From assembly GCA_944348085.1 (NCBI GenBank), contig CALVMU010000013.1:1-37975 (forward strand): DNA of 37,975 nt, given 5' to 3'. The notes below the pieces were generated by a model. It was not told the DNA's origin. It saw only the letters and a list, made by a program, of their open reading frames with translations, and did not search any database. Positions 8,371-15,608 of the stretch are shown in pieces. Source of the DNA: an uncultured Clostridia bacterium. GTDB taxonomy: Bacteria > Bacillota > Clostridia > Christensenellales > UBA1242. Position numbers and translations under genes: made by a program. Position 1 is the first letter of the stretch. Every line of letters starts with the position of its first letter.

Positions 8371-8399
8371 AGTATAGTTAAAAATAAAAATTTAGTCAA
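8371..8399 (-). promoter_or_regulatory. Promoter of the SHOCT membrane protein gene
   Basis: On the minus strand TTGACT (8394-8399) and TATACT (8371-8376) are separated by 17 nt, placing the start point just upstream of the AAAGGAG box. Confidence 0.7.
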
Positions 8400-8405
8400 A
8401 TTATT

Positions 8406-8433
8406 TTGAAAGATTACAAATTTATTATATACT
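8406..8433 (+). promoter_or_regulatory. Promoter of the SDR gene
   Basis: TTGAAA (8406-8411) and TATACT (8428-8433) are separated by 16 nt on the plus strand, about 20 nt upstream of the AGGAG box. It is nearly back-to-back with the SHOCT gene promoter. Confidence 0.7.
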
Positions 8434-8463
8434 AAATAAGAAAAAACAATTAGGAGAAATTTG

Positions 8464-9231
8464 ATGAATATTGTAATTACTGGTGCGTCAAGCGGAATTG
8501 GCAAGGCGCTGAAAAATTTTTACAGAGAAAAAGGCTTTGCGGTGATTGGCATAAGCAGGTCAGATGATGATTATTGTTGCGATGTGACGGATAAGGCAAA
8601 ACTGACAAAGGTTTTTGAAGAAATTGGTCAAAAGTTTGGAAAAATCGACATTCTTATCAACAATGCTGGCTTTGGCCTTTCTGGCGCAATTGAGCTTACA
8701 AAAGAAGAGGAACTGAAAAAAGAATATGAGGTCAATGTGATAGGCGCAACTTTTGTGCTTCAAAGCGCAATTCCACTTATGGCAGAAAAAGGCAAAATCA
8801 TCAACATTTCGTCAGCTTGCGCCCTTTTCCCTTTGCCATTTCGCGCCTTTTATTGCTCAAGCAAGGCAGCGCTCAGCATGCTTAGTGACTGTTTGCGCAT
8901 GGAACTTAGCCAAACCAAAATTCAAGTGACCGCCATTTGCCCTTGCGATATAAAAACAGAATTCACCAAAAATCGCGTGAAAAATTTTGAAACCAACGAG
9001 CGCTATAAAGACGCTATCTCACTTTCTGCCAAAAGAATTGATGAAGCGCAGGACAAGAGAATGAGCCTTGACAAAGCAATCAAAATCATCACAAAAATCA
9101 TTGCAAAAAAACGCCTTAAACCACAATATGTTATGGGCGCGCGCAACAAAGTGATGTGGCAGGTGCAAAAGTTTTTCCCAAAACAGACAGTCCTTAAAGT
9201 GCTGACCAAACTCTTTTACAAGACAAAGTAA
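8464..9231 (+). CDS. SDR family NAD(P)-dependent oxidoreductase
   Basis: This is a 255-aa classical short-chain dehydrogenase/reductase. The Rossmann dinucleotide motif TGASSGIG is at residues 6-13 and NNAG at 67-69. The catalytic triad is S117 and the YCSSK motif (Y130, K134). The C-terminal 60 residues are basic with a hydrophobic end, resembling YqjQ/DltE-type SDRs that act near membranes. The substrate cannot be told from sequence. I chose the ATG at 8464 because AGGAG lies 7 nt upstream; a TTG at 8461 directly precedes it. It is a single-gene unit with its own promoter and terminator. Confidence 0.9.
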   Translation: MNIVITGASSGIGKALKNFYREKGFAVIGISRSDDDYCCDVTDKAKLTKVFEEIGQKFGKIDILINNAGFGLSGAIELTKEEELKKEYEVNVIGATFVLQSAIPLMAEKGKIINISSACALFPLPFRAFYCSSKAALSMLSDCLRMELSQTKIQVTAICPCDIKTEFTKNRVKNFETNERYKDAISLSAKRIDEAQDKRMSLDKAIKIITKIIAKKRLKPQYVMGARNKVMWQVQKFFPKQTVLKVLTKLFYKTK

Positions 9232-9261
9232 AAAAAATCCACAATTTTGTGGATTTTTTTA
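9231..9261. terminator. Bidirectional terminator (SDR gene / 29-aa small gene)
   Basis: AATCCACAA (9236-9244) pairs perfectly with TTGTGGATT (9247-9255). An A-run on the left and a T-run on the right serve both the plus-strand SDR transcript and the minus-strand small gene, whose stop codon overlaps the T-run. Confidence 0.9.
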
Positions 9262-9348
9262 TTCGTTCTCTTCACCTTGCTCAGAGTCACATAATGGCAA
9301 GATTTTTCCGCTAAGCTTACTGAGGATTTCGTCACTCGCAATGATCAC
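9259..9348 (-). CDS. 29-aa small protein gene with GTG start
   Basis: A 29-codon frame starts with GTG at 9348 and has a very strong ribosome binding site (GAGGAGG, 9354-9360). It has its own consensus promoter (9414-9441) and ends in a terminator, so the whole unit is about 170 nt. The product begins MIIASDEILSKLSG and ends in an acidic tail (SEQGEENE). It is soluble, with no membrane segment and no recognised family. The leader resembles that of the 74-aa gene at 9586. The alternative is a small RNA with incidental coding, but the ribosome binding site and placement favour translation. Confidence 0.6.
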   Translation of the reverse strand: MIIASDEILSKLSGKILPLCDSEQGEENE

Positions 9349-9363
9349 CTTTTTTCCTCCTCT

Positions 9364-9385
9364 TGTGGAAAAGTTTTGTGGAAAA
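9364..9385 (-). repeat. Two TTTTCCACA direct repeats in the small-gene leader
   Basis: The nonamer TTTTCCACA occurs twice on the minus strand (9364-9372, 9377-9385) with a 13-nt period, and again at 9824-9832 just before the ribosome binding site of the next small gene. It is one base from the DnaA-box consensus TTATNCACA. The upstream copy also forms part of the hairpin GGAAAA-C-TTTTCC (9380-9392). Confidence 0.6.
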
Positions 9386-9413
9386 CTTTTCCCTTGCAAT
9401 CAATGATACTTCT

Positions 9414-9441
9414 ATTATACCCCCCCCCGCAATTTTGTCAA
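9414..9441 (-). promoter_or_regulatory. Consensus promoter with G9 tract in the spacer
   Basis: On the minus strand a perfect TTGACA (9436-9441) and a perfect TATAAT (9414-9419) are separated by 16 nt. Nine consecutive G (plus-strand C, 9420-9428) directly abut the -10 box. The tract is very unusual in this AT-rich sequence, and its length directly sets the promoter spacing. Confidence 0.9.
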
Positions 9442-9499
9442 GACTTATTACAAAATTAGTTACAAAAACTTTTTTAAAGCGGTTTTTAAAAAGCACTTT

Positions 9500-9508
9500 T
9501 GTGGATAA
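9500..9508 (-). promoter_or_regulatory. DnaA-box-like site TTATCCACA
   Basis: The minus strand reads TTATCCACA, identical to the strongest known DnaA box. It lies between the small-gene promoter and the terminator at 9522. One exact box plus near-matches is insufficient to call an origin. It may be a regulatory DnaA site or chance. Confidence 0.4.
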
Positions 9509-9521
9509 CTTTTTGGAAAAG

Positions 9522-9553
9522 AAAAAACTCGGAATAAATTTTCCGAGTTTTTT
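9522..9553. terminator. Terminator downstream of the 74-aa gene
   Basis: ACTCGGAA pairs with TTCCGAGT around a short AT loop, flanked by an A-run and a T-run. In the minus direction it ends the 74-aa gene at 9586; the structure is symmetrical enough to work in both directions. Confidence 0.85.
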
Positions 9554-9585
9554 GCATAGCTAAAATATTTTGAAAAATAAATTGC

Positions 9586-9810
9586 TTATTCTTTGACATC
9601 GTCATCATCTTCAAAAGAAATTTCAACTGGCCCAATAAGATCTCCAAATTGATCTTTGAGATAGCTCTGTCCTTCTACCTCAACCATAGTATAATCTGAG
9701 TTTGCTTCATTGATCTCTTCCTCTAAAACATGATACCATTGTCCATCTTTTTTAAATTGAGCATATTTTCCATTTAAACCATCTTTTTTATTTACCACTT
9801 TATCCTTCAT
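9586..9810 (-). CDS. 74-aa acidic hypothetical protein
   Basis: I do not recognise the family. The 74-residue protein starts with a basic stretch (MKDKVVNKKDG), has aromatic residues in the middle (GQWYHVLEEE, SYLKDQFG) and ends in an acidic tail (FEDDDDVKE). It has no signal peptide or membrane segment. The alternating hydrophobic pattern suggests a small beta-rich domain. Evidence for coding is an AAAGGAGG box 6 nt before the ATG, a consensus promoter at 9847-9874 and a terminator at 9522. Promoter and leader are closely similar to those of the 29-aa gene, so the two may be co-regulated. Confidence 0.75.
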   Translation of the reverse strand: MKDKVVNKKDGLNGKYAQFKKDGQWYHVLEEEINEANSDYTMVEVEGQSYLKDQFGDLIGPVEISFEDDDDVKE

Positions 9811-9846
9811 TTAAAACCTCCTTTGTGGAAAATTAATGATGTTTCT

Positions 9847-9874
9847 ATTATATCAAACTAAACAATTTTGTCAA
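9847..9874 (-). promoter_or_regulatory. Promoter of the 74-aa gene (TTGACA-16-TATAAT)
   Basis: Perfect TTGACA (9869-9874) and TATAAT (9847-9852) boxes lie 16 nt apart on the minus strand. The sequence around both boxes (TTGACAAAATTG and TATAATAGAA) is shared with the promoter at 9414. Confidence 0.88.
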
Positions 9875-9959
9875 TACCATTTTCAATTTTTTTAAGAAAA
9901 TTTAAAGAGTTAAAAAAACTTTTATAGCATAAAAAATTCATATTCATTTTTTGCTGTTA

Positions 9960-10271
9960 TTATTCAGCTTTTCCTTCTTCCATTTGATATTCTTCTCTTT
10001 TGGAATTGATCACAGCTCTGATTTCATTGATTTCTTGACCTAGTTTTCCATAATCAACATTTGCAGAATCTCTAAGTTTTTTATTTACGAAATCGGTCAA
10101 CACATACATAAGATTTAACGCAAACTCAGCTGTAAATTTCTCTGAAGGAAAATATTTGATTTTATTGATATCTTTTTGCGCCAATTTGATATAATCAGAA
10201 TCATTTTTAGCAAAAATATCACCAAAAAGATTTACTTGATATTCAATGCCATCGAGACTTTTCTTTTTCAA
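9960..10271 (-). CDS. 103-aa hypothetical protein, paralogue of the upstream gene
   Basis: The family is not recognised. The protein is clearly homologous to the C-terminal 95 residues of the preceding 141-aa protein. Shared elements include DG(I/V)xY, DIFAKNxxDYIxLA, FPxExFxxEF and, at the end, INSKREE / IESKREE. The centre is helical and Lys/Glu-rich. The start is a TTG with AAGGAG 7 nt upstream; the only nearby ATG is out of frame. It lies 14 nt after the 141-aa gene's stop, so the two form an operon under the promoter at 10750. Confidence 0.72.
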   Translation of the reverse strand: MKKKSLDGIEYQVNLFGDIFAKNDSDYIKLAQKDINKIKYFPSEKFTAEFALNLMYVLTDFVNKKLRDSANVDYGKLGQEINEIRAVINSKREEYQMEEGKAE

Positions 10272-10285
10272 TTGTCTTCTCCTTT

Positions 10286-10711
10286 TTATTCAGGTTTTAC
10301 ATTTTCAGCAACGAGTTTTTCTTCTCTTTTTGATTCAATAACCTGTTTGATTTGGAAGATTTCTTGGTTCAACTTGTCTTTATCACAATTTGAAGATTTT
10401 GCTTTGTTTTTTGCATAATCGTGCAAAGCAGCAGAAAGCTTTTCAACAAACTCGTCAGAAAATATCTCATATGGAAAATGTGCGATTCTGCTAGGCTTTT
10501 TGTATGCAAGAGTGATATAGTCATTCGTGTTTTTAGCAAAAATGTCAAATGAAGTGTTTATTTCATAATGAACTCCATCATTATAAACATTTGCGCGCAA
10601 TCTGGTCATACAAAATTCTGTTGCCATTTGATAACCTTCACCTAAATAGGCTGGCAATCCATTGATATAAGTTTTATAATAAAACTTTCCGTTAAATTTT
10701 ACTCTATTCAT
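10286..10711 (-). CDS. 141-aa hypothetical protein
   Basis: The family is not recognised. The N-terminal 45 residues (MNRVKFNGKFYYKTYINGLP) look like a small beta-sheet module rich in Tyr, Asn and Gly. They are followed by the DIFAKN-containing helical domain shared with the next gene. There is no signal peptide or membrane helix. AAAGGAG lies 7 nt before the ATG, and a strong promoter of the same design as those of the other small genes precedes it. The absence of a cognate family and its position next to other tiny genes suggest lineage-specific accessory content. Confidence 0.75.
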   Translation of the reverse strand: MNRVKFNGKFYYKTYINGLPAYLGEGYQMATEFCMTRLRANVYNDGVHYEINTSFDIFAKNTNDYITLAYKKPSRIAHFPYEIFSDEFVEKLSAALHDYAKNKAKSSNCDKDKLNQEIFQIKQVIESKREEKLVAENVKPE

Positions 10712-10749
10712 TTGCTTCTCCTTTGTATAATTTAAATAAAAGTATCTTT

Positions 10750-10777
10750 ATTATAATTTGTTTTTTGCATTTGTCAA
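10750..10777 (-). promoter_or_regulatory. Promoter of the 141-aa/103-aa gene pair
   Basis: TTGACA (10772-10777) and TATAAT (10750-10755) lie 16 nt apart on the minus strand. It is the third perfect-consensus promoter with 16-nt spacing in about 1.4 kb. Confidence 0.88.
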
Positions 10778-10835
10778 GATGTTTTCAAAAAAATCTTTCA
10801 TTTTACAAAGAATAAGCCTTTGAGTAAATCTAAAA

Positions 10836-12464
<1,629 letters not shown>

Positions 12465-12749
12465 TTATTCAATAACTGCCAAAATGTCACTTTGGCGCAC
12501 AACTACATATTTTTTTTCGTCAACCGTGATTTCTGTGCCGCTATACTTTGCATAAAGCACATTGTCACCTTTTTTGACAACCATAGACACTTTTTTGCCG
12601 TCAATTTCACCGCCTTCTCCAACAGCAACAACTGTCGCCATTTGAGATTTTTCTTGAGCTGCGGTTGGCAAAATAATTCCGCTTTTTGTTTCTGTTTCGT
12701 TTTCCTTTGGCAGAAGAACAACTCTGTCAAACAAAGGTTTAATTTTCAT
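12465..12749 (-). CDS. groES: Co-chaperonin GroES
   Basis: The 94-aa heptameric lid of GroEL is typical: IKPLFDRVVL at the N-terminus, a mobile loop around residues 16-32 (KSGIILPTAA) and KKGDNVLYAKYSGTEI near the C-terminal half. GGAGGA lies 6 nt before the ATG. It is first in the groESL operon and is preceded by a promoter with a palindrome in the spacer rather than a CIRCE element. Confidence 0.97.
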   Translation of the reverse strand: MKIKPLFDRVVLLPKENETETKSGIILPTAAQEKSQMATVVAVGEGGEIDGKKVSMVVKKGDNVLYAKYSGTEITVDEKKYVVVRQSDILAVIE

Positions 12750-12772
12750 ACATTTCCTCCATTTACCCTTTT

Positions 12773-12801
12773 ATTATACAACTTTGCATGCAAAATTGCA
12801 A
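12773..12801 (-). promoter_or_regulatory. groESL promoter with a 12-bp palindrome in the spacer
   Basis: On the minus strand TTGCAA (12796-12801) and TATAAT (12773-12778) are 17 nt apart. Inside the spacer, TTTGCATGCAAA (12783-12794) is a perfect palindrome and a plausible operator. No HrcA CIRCE (TTAGCACTC-N9-GAGTGCTAA) or tandem CtsR heptamer is present between the gene and 12890. Confidence 0.65.
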
Positions 12802-12890
12802 AATAATTTAAGCCAAAATTGCCTCATAGTTTGCTATATTTTGTCATACATTAAAGTGATAACTTTTTAAAAGGAAAAAGTCAATAAGTT

Positions 12891-13658
12891 ATGCCAAAAA
12901 TCACAAAAAATGTAAAAAAAAGTTTGATAGGCATCATGATATGCCTCCTTTTTGTTGTGCTTTTGATTTGCGCAAACTATCTTTCAATGCTTTTGATTTC
13001 TCCAACTGAAAAAGCCTCAACTTCTCTGTCTTCAAACTCCCTTTCAGTCTATGCGATTTCTCTTGCGCGCTCGCCTACAAGTCTTGGCGCTGAAAGCTTG
13101 GCAAGCGACTATCGAAAAATTGGCAGTGGCGGATTTGTGCTTGAAGAGGAAGATGGTTTTCATGTGATAAGTTCTGCCTATCTCAACAAAAGCGACGCCG
13201 AGCTTGTCAAAAACAGCATTGAGCAAAATCAAAACATCCAGGCAAGCATCATAGAATTTTCAGTTCCGCAAATATCGGTTTCGCTAAGCCTTGACAGCGA
13301 AGAGAAAAAGGTTTTGCAAAAAGCTTTAAACGCGCATGAAAATGCTTATCGACTTTTGTTTGACATTGCCTTAAGTCTTGACACAAATGTTTATAACGAA
13401 ATTTCTGCCCGACTTGCAATCAATTCCGCTTTTTCTGAGATAAACACCATCGTTTCAGATTACAAAATTTTGTTTGATGAGGTCGAAGCTTTAAACACTT
13501 TCACAGAAGCACTTGACAACCTTGCAAACAACCTGCAAAAACTGTGTAGCGGAATAACAATCACCTCTGGTCAAACACTTTCTTCGCTTGTCAAATATCG
13601 CTACTGTGAAATATTGCAAGCAGACAAAGTGCTGTGCGAAAATTTTAATGTGTCTTGA
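12891..13658 (+). CDS. Membrane-anchored protein with SPOR-like region
   Basis: The 255-aa protein has a basic N-terminus, one strong membrane helix (residues about 12-36) and an extracytoplasmic remainder. Residues about 55-115 (GGFVLEEEDGFHVISSAYL followed by an Asp/Ala helix) resemble the SPOR-like peptidoglycan-binding fold seen in Clostridia sporulation and cell-wall proteins. That similarity is judged by pattern only. The C-terminal half is helical. An AAAAGGA box lies about 14 nt before the ATG, farther than ideal. It is convergent with the SSB-like gene across a shared terminator. Confidence 0.7.
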   Translation: MPKITKNVKKSLIGIMICLLFVVLLICANYLSMLLISPTEKASTSLSSNSLSVYAISLARSPTSLGAESLASDYRKIGSGGFVLEEEDGFHVISSAYLNKSDAELVKNSIEQNQNIQASIIEFSVPQISVSLSLDSEEKKVLQKALNAHENAYRLLFDIALSLDTNVYNEISARLAINSAFSEINTIVSDYKILFDEVEALNTFTEALDNLANNLQKLCSGITITSGQTLSSLVKYRYCEILQADKVLCENFNVS

Positions 13659-13725
13659 TTTAATTTCCTTGTTTCTTTTAAATTGTATGTTTTAAAATGC
13701 TTGCTTTAAACTGAAAAATTTAAAC

Positions 13726-13760
13726 AAAAAATGCGCTATTGTTTCAGCGCATATTTTTTT
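13726..13760. terminator. Bidirectional terminator
   Basis: ATGCGCT (13731-13737) pairs with AGCGCAT (13746-13752), flanked by AAAAA and TTTTTTT. It ends both the SPOR-like gene (plus) and the SSB-like gene (minus). Confidence 0.88.
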
Positions 13761-14415
13761 AAGCCTCTTCTTGATTATCTGCAGAATAAGGCATATTTTC
13801 AATTTCCATGTTGTTTATCGACACCTCATAAGCGACCTTGTTTTCAATTTCGCCATTTTCAAATTGCTTTGTATATTTTCTTGATTGCATTCTTCCAGTC
13901 ACACTTATTCTTGTGCCAATTGGCAAACTTTTGGCAAGGTTGGCATGTCTTCCCCAAACGATACAAGGAATATAGTCAGATTTATGATTTGCAGGTCTGT
14001 TTACTGCAAGCAATATGTCACAAATTTGTCTTTTAAAAGGCGTTTCTCTAAAAACTGGAGGTTTGCAAAGAAAACCATGCAAATAAACATTGTTGCACTT
14101 TTCTTTGGTTGGTGGCAAAATGTCCTTTGCAAAGAAGAACAAATGAAGATGACTTGCGCCATTTTCTTGCGCGTTTCTGCTTCTAAATTCGCCTCTCAGA
14201 TTGAGCGTTGTTCCTTCTTTAAGAGCGATACTTCTGCTGTTAACCAAGTTTTTTGAGATTGTGACAGGAATTGTGTCCACTGTTCCAGAAAGTCTTGGAA
14301 CATCCAATTTAAATTCGTAAAAAACTTCACCTTTATTTTCAAATTGTGTGATTTCATTTGCAATTTCCCCTTCCAAGCAGGCACTGTTGGTGATTTTTGG
14401 CATTGTGTTTTCCAT
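13759..14415 (-). CDS. SSB-like protein with two OB-fold regions
   Basis: The 218-aa protein has a C-terminal single-stranded-DNA-binding OB fold (about residues 108-210). Its pattern is VYLHGFLCKPPVFRETP followed by LAVNRP, PCIVWGRHANLAKSL, GTRISVTGRMQSR and an E-rich strand, all typical of SSB. The N-terminal half (about 8-100) looks like a divergent second OB domain. It lacks the acidic DDDIPF-type SSB tail and ends in DNQEEA, so it is unlikely to be the main replicative SSB. The ATG at 14415 has AAAAGGAG 8 nt upstream; the longer frame to 14493 would run into the deacetylase gene. It is 13 nt downstream of that gene and probably co-transcribed. Confidence 0.8.
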   Translation of the reverse strand: MENTMPKITNSACLEGEIANEITQFENKGEVFYEFKLDVPRLSGTVDTIPVTISKNLVNSRSIALKEGTTLNLRGEFRSRNAQENGASHLHLFFFAKDILPPTKEKCNNVYLHGFLCKPPVFRETPFKRQICDILLAVNRPANHKSDYIPCIVWGRHANLAKSLPIGTRISVTGRMQSRKYTKQFENGEIENKVAYEVSINNMEIENMPYSADNQEEA

Positions 14416-14428
14416 TGTTTTTCTCCTT

Positions 14429-15193
14429 TTAACTTGAGTGTTGCACCCCATTGTTGTCAATAGTATAGTTTGAGTGATAAACAAGCTCGCCAATGCTGGT
14501 CACTTTATACCCCTCTTTTGTCAATCTTTCAAGCACCATTCTTGTAGACTCAACCACATTGTCAGCATTGTTATGCATCAATATGATAGAGCCATTTTGA
14601 ACGCGATCCATAACTCTTGTTGTCACATCCACAGCCGAAAGCCCTTTCCAGTCAAGAGAGTCAACATCCCATTGAATTGGAATAAGCCCTCGCGATGAGC
14701 AGGCATTTATAAGGCTGTTGTTATATGAGCCATAAGGTGGACGGAAAAGAGTGACCTCTTTGTTTGTTATCGCTTTGATTTTTTCAATAGAAATGTCAAG
14801 CTCTTTTGCGATATTTTCAGCACTGATTGTTGCCATGTCAGGATGAGTGTTTGAGTGCGTTCCAATCTCAAAGCCATTTTCGTCAATAGCTTTGACCATT
14901 TCAGGATATTTGTCAATCCAAAAGCCCACAAGAAAGAAAGTTGCTCCCACGTTATATTCTTTTAGCACTGCCATGATCTCTTCAGTTTTGTCAGCTCCCC
15001 AGGCAGCGTCATAAGAAATGGCAACTTGCTTTTCTGCTGTGTCAACTCGATAGACAGGAACAAGTCTGGTGCTATAGCCAAACCAAACTTGCGCACAAGC
15101 GCCACCCTCAAAAGACACAGCAAGCAAAACAACAACGACCACCATTGCAAGAAAGATTTTGATTGTTCTCGATTTGATAACACAAAATGGCAT
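14429..15193 (-). CDS. Polysaccharide deacetylase (PdaB-like, NodB domain)
   Basis: The 254-aa protein has an N-terminal membrane anchor or uncleaved signal (residues 10-30) followed by a NodB homology domain. Motif 1 is SYDAAWG (catalytic base D62), as in the Clostridia/Bacillus PdaB branch. Motif 2 is HSNTH (H113, H117), motif 3 RPPYGSY (151-157), motif 4 DVDSLDW, and motif 5 LMHN. Such enzymes remove N-acetyl groups from cell-wall glycans outside the membrane. PdaB-type proteins are linked to spore cortex, but sporulation is not shown here. The ATG at 15193 has GTGAGG 5-6 nt upstream, which favours it over TTG at 15226. A TTGTTA-16-TATTAT promoter lies at 15210-15237. Confidence 0.9.
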   Translation of the reverse strand: MPFCVIKSRTIKIFLAMVVVVVLLAVSFEGGACAQVWFGYSTRLVPVYRVDTAEKQVAISYDAAWGADKTEEIMAVLKEYNVGATFFLVGFWIDKYPEMVKAIDENGFEIGTHSNTHPDMATISAENIAKELDISIEKIKAITNKEVTLFRPPYGSYNNSLINACSSRGLIPIQWDVDSLDWKGLSAVDVTTRVMDRVQNGSIILMHNNADNVVESTRMVLERLTKEGYKVTSIGELVYHSNYTIDNNGVQHSS

Positions 15194-15463
15194 ACAAACC
15201 TCACTTTTAATAATAAATGTTTTCAAGATTTTAACAAATAGGAAAATTGCTGTTTATTGTTGAAAAGAAGCGGAATTTGTCGAAAATCTTATACCTATTA
15301 TATTTGCGAGAATTTTGTTTATTCCATTTTGCAAAAAATATTCAAACAAAAGCGTAGAATATTTTCTGATATATTTTAGCAAAAATGATCTAAAAAAGCA
15401 AATTATTAAACAAAAATGTTGCATTTGGGAAACTTTTGGCTTTTTTATAACCCAGACAATAAT
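15194..15463. other. AT-rich intergenic region, no gene seen
   Basis: Apart from the deacetylase promoter (15210-15237) I see no gene, RNA or clear repeat here. A 77-codon minus-strand frame covers part of it, but it starts inside the topoisomerase terminator, has no ribosome binding site and has low-complexity AT-driven composition. Confidence 0.6.
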
Positions 15464-15490
15464 AAAAAAAAGGATGACCATTGTCATCCT
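15464..15490 (-). terminator. Terminator of the topoisomerase operon
   Basis: AGGATGAC pairs with GTCATCCT around CATT (15471-15490). The minus strand continues into a T8-type run (plus-strand A-run, 15464-15471). It lies 119 nt beyond the A-subunit stop. Confidence 0.9.
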
Positions 15491-15608
15491 ATAAAAAGCT
15501 TGTTAAACTCGATTTTTTACCATAATTTTCCTTTAGTTTTTCTATTATATCAATTTATTTTTACAAAACCAAATTAAAAAAGTGAAAAATTGAAAGTAAA
15601 TTGAATTT

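Noticed and set aside
9363..9563. 66-codon plus-strand frame in the small-gene island
   Set aside because: It runs antisense through a promoter, a poly-C tract and a terminator, and has no ribosome binding site.
9231..10835. Prophage or insertion sequence in the small-gene island
   Set aside because: No integrase, transposase, terminal repeats or phage structural genes are visible; it is only described as accessory.
12750..12890. CIRCE or CtsR operator upstream of groES
   Set aside because: No TTAGCACTC-N9-GAGTGCTAA or tandem GGTCAAA heptamers were found; only the TTTGCATGCAAA palindrome.
15254..15487. 77-codon minus-strand reading frame between the deacetylase and topoisomerase genes
   Set aside because: It starts inside the topoisomerase terminator, has no ribosome binding site, and its Phe/Ile/Lys-rich composition is what AT-rich noncoding DNA gives.
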